In this document: positions 34,318 to 43,291 of the stretch, one piece after another
How the letters are laid out: every line of letters begins with the position of its first letter
Position numbering within the stretch: the first letter of the stretch is position 1
NCBI GenBank assembly: GCA_963769665.1
Contig: CAVYMQ010000003.1
Location: 1,240,001 to 1,304,000 of the forward strand
DNA: 64,000 nucleotides
Reading direction: 5' to 3'
Source: JACCTU01 sp963769665
GTDB lineage: Bacteria; Actinomycetota; Thermoleophilia; Gaiellales; Gaiellaceae
The notes under the pieces: generated by a model
The model's input: the letters and a program-made list of their open reading frames with translations, nothing else
Told to the model about the DNA's origin: nothing
The model's database searches: none
Translations under genes and position numbers: made by a program

Positions 34318-36147
34318 ATGTGCGGGATCATCGGATACGTCGGAAGCCGCGAGGCCAAGCCCCTCCTCCTGCAGGGCCTGAAGCGGCTCGAGTACCGCGG
34401 CTACGACTCCGCGGGCATCGCGCTGCGTGAGGACGACCAGCTCGACTACGTGCGCGCGGTCGGCAACCTGCAGAACCTGATCGACGCCGCCGGCCCCAAC
34501 GGGTCGGTCTCCAAGCACGGGCTCGGTCACACGCGCTGGGCCACGCACGGCGCGGTCACCGAGCAGAACGCGCACCCGCTGACCGGCTGCCCCGGCGGCA
34601 AGGTCGCGATCGTGCTGAACGGAATCGTCGAGAACTACCGCGAGCTCAGGGCGTCCCTCCAGAAGGACGGGCACAAGTTCCACACCGAGACAGACGCCGA
34701 AGTCGTCACGCACCTCGTCGAGCGCCACTACGCCGGCGACCTCGTCCAAGCGGTGCGCGCTGCGTACGCCGAGCTCGAGGGTCACTACGCGTTCGTGGTC
34801 ATCCATCACGACCACCCCGACATGCTGATCGGGGCGCGGAACCAGTGCCCGCTCGTGGTCGGCGTCGGCGACGGCGAGATGTTCCTCGCGTCCGCTACGA
34901 CGGCGTTCCTGAACCAGACGCGCCGCATTCAGCTGGTCGAGGACGGCGAGGTCGTCGAGATCACGCCCGAGGGGGCCCGCTTCTTCAACTCCGATGGGCC
35001 GATCGAGCACAAGGAGATCGAGCCGGTCGAGTGGGACGACGAGCAGGCCGAGAAGGGCGGGTACGAGACCTTCATGCTCAAGGAGATCTACGAGCAGCCA
35101 GACGCGGTCCGCGAGACGATCGGCGACCGCATCCGCCCCGGCGCGAAGCTCGAGCTCGAGGGCCTGGGGCTCTCCGACAAGCAGATCCAGAACCTGCGCC
35201 GCATCGTCATCCTTGCCTGCGGCACGGCGTACCACGCAGGCGTCGTCGGTCGGTACATCATCGAGGAGTGGGCGCGTCTGCCGGTCGAGCCGGACATCGC
35301 GTCGGAGTGGATCTACCGCAACCCGGTTCTCTCCAAGGACACGCTCGTGATCGGCATCTCGCAGTCGGGCGAGACGCGCGACACGGTCGCGGCCATGCGG
35401 CTCGCGAAGGCGGCGGGCTCGCCGACCGTCGCGATCACGAACCAGATGGGCTCGCAGATCACGCGCGAGGTCGACTCCGTCCTCTACACGCGCTGCGGGC
35501 TCGAGGTCGGCGTCGCCGCCTCGAAGACGTTCACCGCGCAGGTGTCGCTGCTGATCCTCGTCGCGCTCAAGCTCGCGCAGGTGCGCCGCACGCTCTCGAC
35601 CGAGGACCACGGCTTCATCCTCGACGCGGTCTACAACCTGCCCGACAAGATCGCGCAGTTCCTCGACGGCGACCACCCGATCGAGGACATCGCGCAGCGG
35701 TACTACGAGAAGCCGTTCTTCCTGTACCTCGGACGGCACATCGGCCTGCCGGTCGCGCTCGAGGGTGCGCTCAAGCTGAAGGAGATCTCGTACATCCCGA
35801 CCGAGGCGTACTCGGCAGGCGAGATGAAGCACGGTCCGATCGCGCTCCTCGACGAGGACACACCGGTCGTCGTCGTCGCGACGAAGATCCACGTCTACGA
35901 CAAGATCGTCTCGAACATCCAGGAAGTGCGGGCGCGCGGCGCGCACGTGATCGCGATCGCGACCGACGGCAACGAGGACATCCAGCACCATGCCGACGAC
36001 GTGATCTACGTGCCGAAGTCGCCTGCGTTCCTCCAGGCCGTGCTCGCCGTGCTGCCGCTTCAGCTGCTGGCGTATCGGATCGCGCGCCTGCGCGGCCTGA
36101 ACGTCGACCAGCCGCGGAACCTCGCGAAGACCGTCACCGTCGAGTAG
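34318..36147 (+). CDS. glmS: Glutamine--fructose-6-phosphate aminotransferase
   Basis: 609 residues. Start fixed by MCGIIGYVG, since Cys2 becomes the N-terminal nucleophile. Class II amidotransferase domain (1 to about 240) is followed by two SIS domains: CGTAYHAG, SQSGETRDT, and SAGEMKHGPIAL, ending PRNLAKTVTVE. It makes glucosamine-6-phosphate. No ribozyme-like structure is evident in the 108-bp gap upstream. Confidence 0.97.
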   Translation: MCGIIGYVGSREAKPLLLQGLKRLEYRGYDSAGIALREDDQLDYVRAVGNLQNLIDAAGPNGSVSKHGLGHTRWATHGAVTEQNAHPLTGCPGGKVAIVLNGIVENYRELRASLQKDGHKFHTETDAEVVTHLVERHYAGDLVQAVRAAYAELEGHYAFVVIHHDHPDMLIGARNQCPLVVGVGDGEMFLASATTAFLNQTRRIQLVEDGEVVEITPEGARFFNSDGPIEHKEIEPVEWDDEQAEKGGYETFMLKEIYEQPDAVRETIGDRIRPGAKLELEGLGLSDKQIQNLRRIVILACGTAYHAGVVGRYIIEEWARLPVEPDIASEWIYRNPVLSKDTLVIGISQSGETRDTVAAMRLAKAAGSPTVAITNQMGSQITREVDSVLYTRCGLEVGVAASKTFTAQVSLLILVALKLAQVRRTLSTEDHGFILDAVYNLPDKIAQFLDGDHPIEDIAQRYYEKPFFLYLGRHIGLPVALEGALKLKEISYIPTEAYSAGEMKHGPIALLDEDTPVVVVATKIHVYDKIVSNIQEVRARGAHVIAIATDGNEDIQHHADDVIYVPKSPAFLQAVLAVLPLQLLAYRIARLRGLNVDQPRNLAKTVTVE

Positions 36148-36158
36148 CGACGGCCTCG

Positions 36159-36635
36159 CTAGTGGTGGTGGTGGCCGCCGCTGATCGAGACGAGGAGCAC
36201 CGCGAGGAAGACGCCGACGATCACGGTCAGCGGCGCGAACGAGACCTCCTCGTCGTCGCGCGCGTTCAGCGCCGCGAGCAGTCCGACCGCCTCAACGAAC
36301 TTCGTGCCGATGTCGAGCGCCTGCACCTCTCCGTCGGTCAGGTAGTGGACGATCGGGTAGGCGACGAGCAGGCTCGCGAAGAGCCCCGCTGCGAGCGCCG
36401 GCGCGTAGAGCAGCGCCGGACGGGTGAGCGCGAACGCGATGAGCACGGCCGCGATCGTGGCCGCGGCGAAGGCCGCCGCGAGCAAGGGTTCGTCGGTGTG
36501 CTGGGGCACGAGCACGGCATGGACGACCGCGCTCGTCGTGAGCGCGCCAATCGTCAGCTCGCGCGCGCCGATGCCGATTCGGCGCACGCTGCGCGCCTCG
36601 TCGGTCGGGTTCTCGTGGGCCTGCACCGTCGACAT
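36159..36635 (-). CDS. Hypothetical membrane protein with His-rich C-terminus
   Basis: 158 residues from ATG 36635. Four hydrophobic segments: ELTIGALTTSAVVHAVLV, LLAAAFAAATIAAVLIAFAL, the segment around LAAGLFASLLVAYPIV, and FAPLTVIVGVFLAVLLVSI. The tail is SGGHHHH. Not assigned to a family. It diverges from the FAD reductase gene across 49 bp. Confidence 0.7.
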   Translation of the reverse strand: MSTVQAHENPTDEARSVRRIGIGARELTIGALTTSAVVHAVLVPQHTDEPLLAAAFAAATIAAVLIAFALTRPALLYAPALAAGLFASLLVAYPIVHYLTDGEVQALDIGTKFVEAVGLLAALNARDDEEVSFAPLTVIVGVFLAVLLVSISGGHHHH

Positions 36636-36671
36636 CGAGGGTACTTCGTCGCCGGCTGCTGATCGGATCGT

Positions 36672-36677
36672 TACCGT
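36672..36677 (+). promoter_or_regulatory. Leaderless -10 box for the reductase gene
   Basis: TACCGT, 7 nt before ATG 36685. Confidence 0.5.
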
Positions 36678-36684
36678 GCCGACG

Positions 36685-37917
36685 ATGGCCGAGGGCAAGG
36701 AATTCCTGATCGTGGGCGGCGGCCTCTCGTCGGCGCGGGCGATCAAGGCGTTCCGCGAGGCCGGAGGCGACGGGCCGGTCAGGCTGCTCTCCTCCGACTC
36801 GTTCGTTCCTTATCACCGTCCGCCGCTCTCCAAGAAGTACCTCCGGGGCGAGGCCGAGGTCGCCGACACGCTCGTCGAGCCCGAGGCGTTCTACGCAGAG
36901 CACGGCGTAGAGGTCGAGCTCGACGTGGTCGTCGCGACCCTCGACGTGGAGGCTCGCCGCGTGCTGCTCGAGGATGGGGGCGAGCGCACGTTCGACAAGC
37001 TGCTGATCGCGAGCGGCGCCACGCCTCGACGCCTCGAGGTTCCCGGTGCCGATCTCGAAGGCGTCCACAGCTTGCGCACGCTCGGCAACTCGACGTCGAT
37101 TCGCGATGCGGCGCGTCGCGCGCGGCACGCGGTCGTGATCGGAGCGGGTTTCATCGGCATGGAGGTGGCCGCCTCGCTGAAGCAGCTCGGGCTCGAAGTG
37201 ACGCTCGTGCACCGAGGCAAGGGCCTGTTCGAGATTCTGCGTGCGCGCCAGCTGATGCAGTTCCTCGCCGACCTGTACGCGCGTGAAGGCGTCGAGCTCG
37301 TGTTCGGTGACGAGGTGCAGTCGTTCGGCGGGCGCTCGACGGTCGACTCCGTCGAGACGGCGCGGGGACGCGTCATCCAGGCCGAGCTCGCGGTCGTCGG
37401 CATCGGCGTCGCACCGGCCACGGGCTGGCTCGAGGGCAGCGGCCTTCAGATCGACGACGGAGTGGTCGTCAACGAGCGCTTCGAGACCGGCGTCGAGAAC
37501 GTGTGGGCCGTCGGCGACGTCGCACGTTTCTACGACCCGCTGTTCGACAAGCACCGCCGAATCGAGCATTGGTCGAACGCGAATTACGCCGGAACCGAGG
37601 TCGGCAAGGTGATCGCCGGCGGCGAGGGCGGCTTCGACACGGTGTCCACGTTCTTCTCCGAGGTGTTCGGGGTGACGTTCCGGGTCTTCGGCGACGTCGA
37701 CGACGTCGACGACATCGTCTTCCGCGGCTCGCTCGAAGAAGGAAAGGCGATCGGGTTCTACGTGCGCGACGGGCTGCTCGCCGCGACGCTCGTCGTGGGC
37801 GAGGACGACGAAACGCAGGACCGGCTGAAGGGGCTCATCCGCGCGAAGGCGCGCGTTCCCGACCCGGAGCGCCTCGCCGACGCCGGCGCGCCGCTGGACG
37901 AGGTCTTCGAGACCTAA
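36685..37917 (+). CDS. FAD-dependent NAD(P)H oxidoreductase (ferredoxin/rubredoxin reductase type)
   Basis: 410 residues. FLIVGGGLSSARAIKAFR is the FAD dinucleotide fold, YHRPPLSKKYL the conserved strand, LLIASGATPRRL and AVVIGAGFIGMEVAASL the NAD(P) fold, and VWAVGDVARF the second FAD motif. The C-terminal domain (about 310-410) is of the reductase type. It would pass electrons from NAD(P)H to a ferredoxin or rubredoxin; no partner or P450 gene is nearby. Confidence 0.9.
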   Translation: MAEGKEFLIVGGGLSSARAIKAFREAGGDGPVRLLSSDSFVPYHRPPLSKKYLRGEAEVADTLVEPEAFYAEHGVEVELDVVVATLDVEARRVLLEDGGERTFDKLLIASGATPRRLEVPGADLEGVHSLRTLGNSTSIRDAARRARHAVVIGAGFIGMEVAASLKQLGLEVTLVHRGKGLFEILRARQLMQFLADLYAREGVELVFGDEVQSFGGRSTVDSVETARGRVIQAELAVVGIGVAPATGWLEGSGLQIDDGVVVNERFETGVENVWAVGDVARFYDPLFDKHRRIEHWSNANYAGTEVGKVIAGGEGGFDTVSTFFSEVFGVTFRVFGDVDDVDDIVFRGSLEEGKAIGFYVRDGLLAATLVVGEDDETQDRLKGLIRAKARVPDPERLADAGAPLDEVFET

Positions 37918-37923
37918 GGAGCA

Positions 37924-38328
37924 CTAGGGCGCTCGGCGCAGCCGCTTGACGTCGGAGCGGCGGCGCTTCGCCTCGAGCCGGCGTTCCTTGGCCGCCTTGC
38001 TCGGCTTCGTCGGCACGCGCTTGCGGTCGACGTGCAGCGCCTGGCGCAGCTTCTCGACGAGGCGCTCGACGGCGAGCTCGCGGTTCCGCAGCTGGCTGCG
38101 CTCGTCCTGTGCCACCGCACGGAGCGTCGGACCGGCCTTCGAGACGACCCGGCGCTTCTGGTTGTCCGTCAGCGCCGTCGAGCCCTCGACGTCGAGGACC
38201 GCCTCCACGCGGGTCTCCGAGGTGTTCGCGTGCTGACCACCCGGGCCGCTGGAACGGGAGACGCGGAGCTCGATCTCGGAGAGCGGGAGGACGACGCTGC
38301 GGGTGACCCGAATAGACTCGCCGTCCAT
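37924..38328 (-). CDS. arfB: Alternative ribosome-rescue/peptidyl-tRNA hydrolase factor (ArfB/YaeJ type)
   Basis: 134 residues. The RF-1-like catalytic motif SSGPGGQHANTSETRVEAV (GGQ) is present, there is no stop-codon recognition domain, and the C-terminus is a basic tail (AAKERRLEAKRRRSDVKRL) as in ArfB, which inserts into the mRNA channel of stalled ribosomes. ATG 38328 overlaps the ATG of the divergent HAD gene in a CATG tetramer. Confidence 0.9.
   Translation of the reverse strand: MDGESIRVTRSVVLPLSEIELRVSRSSGPGGQHANTSETRVEAVLDVEGSTALTDNQKRRVVSKAGPTLRAVAQDERSQLRNRELAVERLVEKLRQALHVDRKRVPTKPSKAAKERRLEAKRRRSDVKRLRRAP
38313..38318 (+). promoter_or_regulatory. Leaderless -10 box for the HAD gene, inside arfB
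   Basis: TAGACT, 8 nt before ATG 38327, lying within the arfB coding region. Confidence 0.5.
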
Positions 38329-39103
38329 GGCCGCCATTCTGCTCGACGTCGACGGCGTGCTGCACGTTTCCGGGGAGCCCATCCCGGGCGCCGCTGCCGC
38401 CGTCAACCGCCTCCGGGAGGTCGGGCACCGCCTCAGGTTCGTCACGAACAACACGACGAGCTCGCGGGCGGCACTCGCCGAGGAGCTACGAGCGATGGGA
38501 GTCCAGCTCGAGGACGAGGAGCTGCAGACGACTCCGCGCGCCGCGGCGAAGGCGCTCGCTGGGCGTCGCGTGCTGGCGTTGACGATGCCCGCGATCGTCG
38601 AGGACCTCGAAGGAGTCGAGCTCGTCGGCGACTCTCCCGAGGTCGTGCTGATCGGCGGGGCCGACGAGACGCCGGAGACGAACAGCGTCTTCTCGTACAT
38701 GAACATCGCACGCGCGTTCGCGGAGATCGACGCGGGCGCCGAGCTGTACAGCCTGCACAAGAACCCGTGGTGGCAGACCTCGCGCGGCCCGCTGCTCGAC
38801 TCCGGCGCGTTCGTCGCCGGGCTCGAGTATGCGACGGGTGTCGAGGCGACCGTGCTCGGCAAGCCGAGCCCGGCCTACTTCCTCGCTGCGCTGGAGGCGG
38901 TCGACGCCGACCCGGAGCTGACGTGGATGGTCGGCGACGACATCGAGGCCGACATTCGTGGCGCACAGGCGCACGGGATGAAGACCGCGCTCGTCCGCAC
39001 CGGCAAGTTCCGTCCCGACGCCGTCGAGCGGTCGAGGGTCATGCCCGACGCGATCCTCTCCTCGGTCGCCGACCTCCCGGAGTGGCTCGAGCGGAGGCCG
39101 TGA
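38327..39103 (+). CDS. HAD-IIA family hydrolase (NagD-like)
   Basis: 258 residues. Motif I ILLDVDGVLHVSG, motif II RFVTNNTTSS, Lys in LGKPSPAYF, and motif IV MVGDDIEADIRGAQAHGMK, with the C2-type cap between. It dephosphorylates a small sugar or nucleotide phosphate; the substrate is unknown. It overlaps acpS by 4 bp (GTGA). Confidence 0.92.
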   Translation: MAAILLDVDGVLHVSGEPIPGAAAAVNRLREVGHRLRFVTNNTTSSRAALAEELRAMGVQLEDEELQTTPRAAAKALAGRRVLALTMPAIVEDLEGVELVGDSPEVVLIGGADETPETNSVFSYMNIARAFAEIDAGAELYSLHKNPWWQTSRGPLLDSGAFVAGLEYATGVEATVLGKPSPAYFLAALEAVDADPELTWMVGDDIEADIRGAQAHGMKTALVRTGKFRPDAVERSRVMPDAILSSVADLPEWLERRP

Positions 39104-39456
39104 AGGTCGGGGTCGACCTGATCGAGATCGCGCGGATCGAGCGCGCGCTCGAGCGCTACCCGCGCTTCCGCGAGCGCTGCTTCACCGAGGCCGAGCGCGC
39201 GTATTGCGACTCTCGCGGGAAGCCGGCGGAGAGCTACGCGGGCCGCTTCGCAGGGAAAGAGGCGGTCGGCAAAGCGCTCGGGATCGGTGTGCGCTTCACC
39301 TGGAAGGAGATCGAGATCGTCGGGAGGCCCAAACCGAGCGTGCGACTCACGGGCCGGTCACAGGCCGCGTGGGAGCGCCTCGGGAGCGGTGAGATCGACC
39401 TGTCGATGACGCATTCGCGCGAGCTCGCCGCGGCGATCTGCGTCCTCGTGACGTAG
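39100..39456 (+). CDS. acpS: Holo-[acyl-carrier-protein] synthase
   Basis: 118 residues from GTG 39100. GVDLIEIARIERALERYP has the metal-binding Asp, and RFAGKEAVGKALGIG the Glu/Lys site. It transfers 4'-phosphopantetheine to acyl carrier protein. The nnr gene starts immediately after the stop, a common actinobacterial arrangement with alr. Confidence 0.95.
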   Translation: MKVGVDLIEIARIERALERYPRFRERCFTEAERAYCDSRGKPAESYAGRFAGKEAVGKALGIGVRFTWKEIEIVGRPKPSVRLTGRSQAAWERLGSGEIDLSMTHSRELAAAICVLVT

Positions 39457-40779
39457 ATGCTGCAACCGCTCTACACCGCCAACGAGATGCGCGCGGCCGA
39501 GGAGGGCCACGACGTCGACGAGCTGATGGAGCGCGCGGGCCGCGCCGTCGCGGACGAGGTGCTGCGCCGCTACCCCGACGCGCGCCGGATCGTCGGCGTT
39601 TGCGGCGGTGGCGCGAACGGGGGCGACGGACGGATCGCGCTGCGCGTGCTTCGCGAAGCCGGCCGTGACGCGCAGGAGGGAGACGACCTCGACGGCGCCG
39701 ACGTCGTGCTCGACGCGCTGTTCGGCACCGGCTTCGAGGGCAAGCCTCGCCCCGAGGCCGTCGAGCGGATCGAGCGGATCAACGCAGCCGGCGCCCCGGT
39801 CGTCTCGGTCGACCTGCCGTCGGGCGTCGACGCGTCCACCGGCGAGGTCGAGGGCGCCGCGGTGTTCGCGAACTGCACGGTGACCTTCCACGGCGTCAAG
39901 GTCGGCCTCGAGGTCGCACCGGGCAGGTTCCACGCGGGTGACGTCTCGGTCGCGGACATCGGGCTCGCGCCGCGCGACACGGAGCACCACCGAGTGACGC
40001 GCGAGGTGCTCCGGCTCGTCCCGCGGAGACAAGCGGGCGACAACAAGTACGACGCGTCGGTGCTTGTGCTCGGCGGCGCGCCCGGGCTGACGGGCGCCGC
40101 GTGCCTCACGGCGGAGGCCGCGTTCCGCGCAGATGCCGGCTACGTCGCCGTCGTCGCGCCCGCCGAGTCGCTGCCGGTGCTCGAGCTGCGGCTGCTCGAG
40201 GCGGTGAAGCGGCCGATCGAGGACGTCTTCGAGGCAGCCAAGCGTGCGGGCGCGCTTGCGCTCGGCCCCGGCCTCGGCGAGGGGAGAGAGGCGCTCGTCC
40301 GCCACCTCCTCGCCGACAGCGACCTGCCCGCAGTCGTGGACGCGGACGGCCTTCGCGGCCTCGAGCCGGTCGAGCGCACCGCGCCCACGGTACTCACTCC
40401 GCACGAGGGCGAGCTCGGGCGACTGCTCGACGAGCCGTCGAGCTGGGTTGCGGCACACCGGCTCGAGGCCGTCCGGCGCGCGGTGGAGCGGTTCGGCTGC
40501 GTCGTGCTGCTCAAGGGCACCGACACGCTCGTCGGCGCGCCGGAGTCCGGCGTGCTGGTCGTCTCGCCCGGCCCGCCGTCGCTCGCGACCGCAGGGACCG
40601 GGGACGTGCTCACCGGAGTGATCGCCGCGTTCCTCGCCAAGGGGCTGGAAGCGTCGTTCGCCGCGGCCGCAGGCGCGGCGGCGCAGCAGCTCGCGGCGTC
40701 GCTCGCACCGCACCAGGTGGGACTGGTTGCATCCGACGTGATCGCCCATCTTCCGGAGGCACTCGATTCATCGGTCTGA
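39457..40779 (+). CDS. nnr: Bifunctional NAD(P)H-hydrate epimerase / ADP-dependent dehydratase
   Basis: 440 residues. N-terminal YjeF epimerase domain (about 1-190): GGGANGGDGRIALRVLR and VVSVDLPSGVDASTGEV. C-terminal carbohydrate-kinase-like dehydratase (about 200-440): LGPGLGEG, LTPHEGELGRLL and TAGTGDVLTGVI. It repairs hydrated NADH/NADPH. Its ATG abuts the acpS stop; alr starts inside its last 14 bp. Confidence 0.95.
   Translation: MLQPLYTANEMRAAEEGHDVDELMERAGRAVADEVLRRYPDARRIVGVCGGGANGGDGRIALRVLREAGRDAQEGDDLDGADVVLDALFGTGFEGKPRPEAVERIERINAAGAPVVSVDLPSGVDASTGEVEGAAVFANCTVTFHGVKVGLEVAPGRFHAGDVSVADIGLAPRDTEHHRVTREVLRLVPRRQAGDNKYDASVLVLGGAPGLTGAACLTAEAAFRADAGYVAVVAPAESLPVLELRLLEAVKRPIEDVFEAAKRAGALALGPGLGEGREALVRHLLADSDLPAVVDADGLRGLEPVERTAPTVLTPHEGELGRLLDEPSSWVAAHRLEAVRRAVERFGCVVLLKGTDTLVGAPESGVLVVSPGPPSLATAGTGDVLTGVIAAFLAKGLEASFAAAAGAAAQQLAASLAPHQVGLVASDVIAHLPEALDSSV
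40755..40759 (+). promoter_or_regulatory. Shine-Dalgarno deciding an ATT start for alr
   Basis: GGAGG with a 6-nt spacer to ATT 40766. The alr frame is closed by TGA at 40739-40741 and has no ATG, GTG or TTG before conserved residues. Confidence 0.65.
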
Positions 40780-41785
40780 GATCACGATCGACCTCGGTGC
40801 GGTTCGCCGCAACACGCGGAGGCTGCTTCGCGAGCTCGACGGCTCCGACCTGTGGGCGGTCGTCAAGGCGAACGGCTACAGGCACGGCGCGGTCGACGTC
40901 GCCGCGGCCGCGCTCGGCTCCGGCGCGAGCGCGATCTGCGTCGTGACAGTCGCGGAGGGACTCGAGCTGCGCCACGAGTTCCCGGCCGAGAAGATCATCG
41001 TGCTCGGCCCCACCGAGGGGCGAGACGTCGCGCTCGCGCGCGAGGCCGGGCTCGAGCTCGTCGTCGCGTCCGGCGAGATCCCCGACGGTGTTCGCGTACA
41101 CCTGAAGCTCGACACGGGGATGGGACGCTACGGGCTGGCAGAGCTTCCGGAACCCCCGGTCGAGGTCGTCGGGCTGATGACGCACCTCGCGACCGCCGAC
41201 AGTGACCCCGCGTTCGCGCAGGAGCAGATCGCGCGGTTCCACGCCGCGACCGATTCGCACGCGCACCTGACGCGACACGTCGCGAACAGCGCGGCGGTGC
41301 TTCGCATCCCCGAGTCGCGCTTCGACGCGGCTCGCTGCGGGATCGCGCTCTACGGGCTGTCACCGTTCGGCGAGTCCCCGGAGGTGGACGGCCTCGAGCC
41401 GGCGCTGCACTGGCAGAGCTACCTCGCGCAGGTGAAGCTGCTACAGCCCGGCGAGAGCACCGGGTACGGGCGGCGCTTCGTCGCCGAGCAGCCGACGTGG
41501 ATCGGGATCGTCCCGGTCGGCTACGGCGACGGGTTCCGCCGGGCACTCACGGGTACGACGGTGCGTGTCGGCGGCGAGCCGGCCCGCGTCGTCGGAACCG
41601 TGTCGATGGACTCGTTCGCGGTCGAGCTCGAGCGTGAGCTCCCGCTCGGTGCGCCCGTGGTGATCGTCGGGCACGGCGTCACGCTGGACGAGCACGCCAG
41701 GCATGCTGGGACGATCTCGTACGAGCTCGCGACAGGAATCGAGACGCGGCCCCCCCGCGCTCGTCGATTGGTGGTCGACTCTTGA
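40766..41785 (+). CDS. alr: Alanine racemase, apparently ATT-initiated
   Basis: 339 residues if started at ATT 40766. SEITIDLGAVRRN is the normal opening of the family, LWAVVKANGYRHGA carries the PLP Lys (residue 34), RCGIALYGLSP follows, and VPVGYGDGFRR the catalytic Tyr near 252. It makes D-alanine for peptidoglycan. An in-frame stop lies 25 nt upstream of ATT, and the only other canonical start is far inside the barrel, so a rare start codon behind GGAGG is the simplest reading. Confidence 0.93.
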   Translation: MHRSEITIDLGAVRRNTRRLLRELDGSDLWAVVKANGYRHGAVDVAAAALGSGASAICVVTVAEGLELRHEFPAEKIIVLGPTEGRDVALAREAGLELVVASGEIPDGVRVHLKLDTGMGRYGLAELPEPPVEVVGLMTHLATADSDPAFAQEQIARFHAATDSHAHLTRHVANSAAVLRIPESRFDAARCGIALYGLSPFGESPEVDGLEPALHWQSYLAQVKLLQPGESTGYGRRFVAEQPTWIGIVPVGYGDGFRRALTGTTVRVGGEPARVVGTVSMDSFAVELERELPLGAPVVIVGHGVTLDEHARHAGTISYELATGIETRPPRARRLVVDS

Positions 41786-42539
41786 GAGCCGCCTCCACGA
41801 TGAAGCGCTGTGCCGCCGCGCGGAGGCGGCTCTGAACGACGACGCCGTCCGCGCGCGCTTTGCGGCGAACGCCGACCGCGTCGCTGAAGCGTCGCTGCGA
41901 CGGCTCCCGGGGCTCGAGGCCCGCCTCTCCAAGTTCGTGCAACCCAGGGGCGACGAGCGCGTACTCGACGTCGGTACCGGAACGGGCCCGCTCGCATTCG
42001 TCCTCGCACCGCACGTGCGCGAGGTTGTCGGCATCGATCTCGTCCCTGAGCTGCTCGAGCACGCGCGTGCGTATGCGGGCGACCGCTTTCCGAACGTGCA
42101 GTTCCTCGAGGGAGACGTCTCGCACCTCGACGTCGAGACGGGAACGTTCGACCTCGTCTGCGAGCGTGCGGTCCTACACCACGTCCCGCGTCCCGAGCTC
42201 GTGCTCGCGGAGATGACACGCGCGATGCACCCAGCGGGCCGGATGCTCGTGATCGACCAGCTCGCGCCGTTCGACCCGCTGAAGGCGATGGAGTTGGACC
42301 GCTTCGAGCGGACGCGTGATCCGTCCCACACGCGCCTGCTCTCCGACGGCGACCTCCGAGCAATGTTCGAGGCGAACTCGCTCGTCCTGATCCGCTCACG
42401 CGTCGACGCGCACGAGCGCGAGGTCGAGCCCTACCTCGACCTGGCCGGCTGCGAGGGCGAGGCCCGTGAGCAGACGCGGGCGCTCGCGCCGGCCGACCCC
42501 TATCGGGTCGAGACCGGCTGGTACCTGCTCCGGCGCTAG
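41703..42539 (+). CDS. Class I SAM-dependent methyltransferase
   Basis: 278 residues as called. Rossmann motif I VLDVGTGTGPLAFVLA, VVGIDLVPELLEHAR for the ribose Asp, FLEGDVSHLDV, then FDLVCERAVLHHVPRP. Small-molecule (UbiE-like) methyltransferase of unknown substrate. The only canonical start is ATG 41703, which gives an 83-bp overlap with alr; the protein may really begin near DWWSTLESRL around 41770. Converges on the SDR gene with shared CTAG stops. Confidence 0.8.
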   Translation: MLGRSRTSSRQESRRGPPALVDWWSTLESRLHDEALCRRAEAALNDDAVRARFAANADRVAEASLRRLPGLEARLSKFVQPRGDERVLDVGTGTGPLAFVLAPHVREVVGIDLVPELLEHARAYAGDRFPNVQFLEGDVSHLDVETGTFDLVCERAVLHHVPRPELVLAEMTRAMHPAGRMLVIDQLAPFDPLKAMELDRFERTRDPSHTRLLSDGDLRAMFEANSLVLIRSRVDAHEREVEPYLDLAGCEGEAREQTRALAPADPYRVETGWYLLRR

Positions 42540-43291
42540 ACCCTGCGGTAGCCGGAGCCGCCGATGCGCGCGAGGAGCGACGGCGCGACGGCCTGAAGGA
42601 TTCCGAAGACCCGATAGAAGCCGGGGTAGGTCAGCTGCGTCCGGCCCGACGCGATCGCTCCGACGATCTTGTCGACGAGCTGCTCCGGCGTCTTCACCTG
42701 TCCGCGAAAGAACCTGCTCTGGAGGGCGGTCTTCTGCGGGAAGCCCTCCGTTTCGATGAACCCCGGCAGCACGGTGAGCACCTTGATCCCGCGGCCGCCG
42801 AGCTGCCGGGTGATCGCGCGCGAGAACGCGAGCTGCGCGTGCTTCGACGCTGAGTACGGGCCCGACGGTGGAAACGCGACGGTGCCGGCGACGGAGACGA
42901 TGTTCGCGACGTGTGCCTCCGGCGCAGCCGCCTCGAGGCCCGGCAGGAACGCGCGCAGGGACCAGACGCTTCCGAGGTAGTTCGTGTCGATCACTCGCTC
43001 GATCGTCTCGGGGTCGGCGCCGAGGAAGTCGCGTCTGCCCGGAACGCCCGCGTTGTTCACGAGCAGGTTGAGCTTTGGATGGCGCTCGAGCACCGACGCC
43101 GCGACGCGGTCGACCTCTTCGCGATCAGAGACGTCGCAGATCTCGTACTCGGCCCCCAGCTCCTCCGCGAGCTCCCGCAGCCGGTCCTCGCGACGCGCGA
43201 GCAGAACGAGACTCCACCCGTCGCCGGCGAGCCGGCGCGCCAGCGCGGCGCCGATCCCGCTCGAGGCGCCGGTGACGACGGCTAGCGGCAA
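42536..43291 (-). CDS. SDR-family NAD(P)-dependent oxidoreductase
   Basis: 251 residues from TTG 43291. Cofactor motif VVTGASSGIGAALARRL, NNAGVPGR, catalytic Ser in NIVSVAGTV and YSASKHAQL (YxxxK). Short-chain dehydrogenase with unknown substrate; a C-terminal extension of about 40 residues ends in a hydrophobic helix. It overlaps the start region of nothing else; its start is 10 bp from the subtilase stop on the same strand. Confidence 0.9.
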   Translation of the reverse strand: MPLAVVTGASSGIGAALARRLAGDGWSLVLLARREDRLRELAEELGAEYEICDVSDREEVDRVAASVLERHPKLNLLVNNAGVPGRRDFLGADPETIERVIDTNYLGSVWSLRAFLPGLEAAAPEAHVANIVSVAGTVAFPPSGPYSASKHAQLAFSRAITRQLGGRGIKVLTVLPGFIETEGFPQKTALQSRFFRGQVKTPEQLVDKIVGAIASGRTQLTYPGFYRVFGILQAVAPSLLARIGGSGYRRV

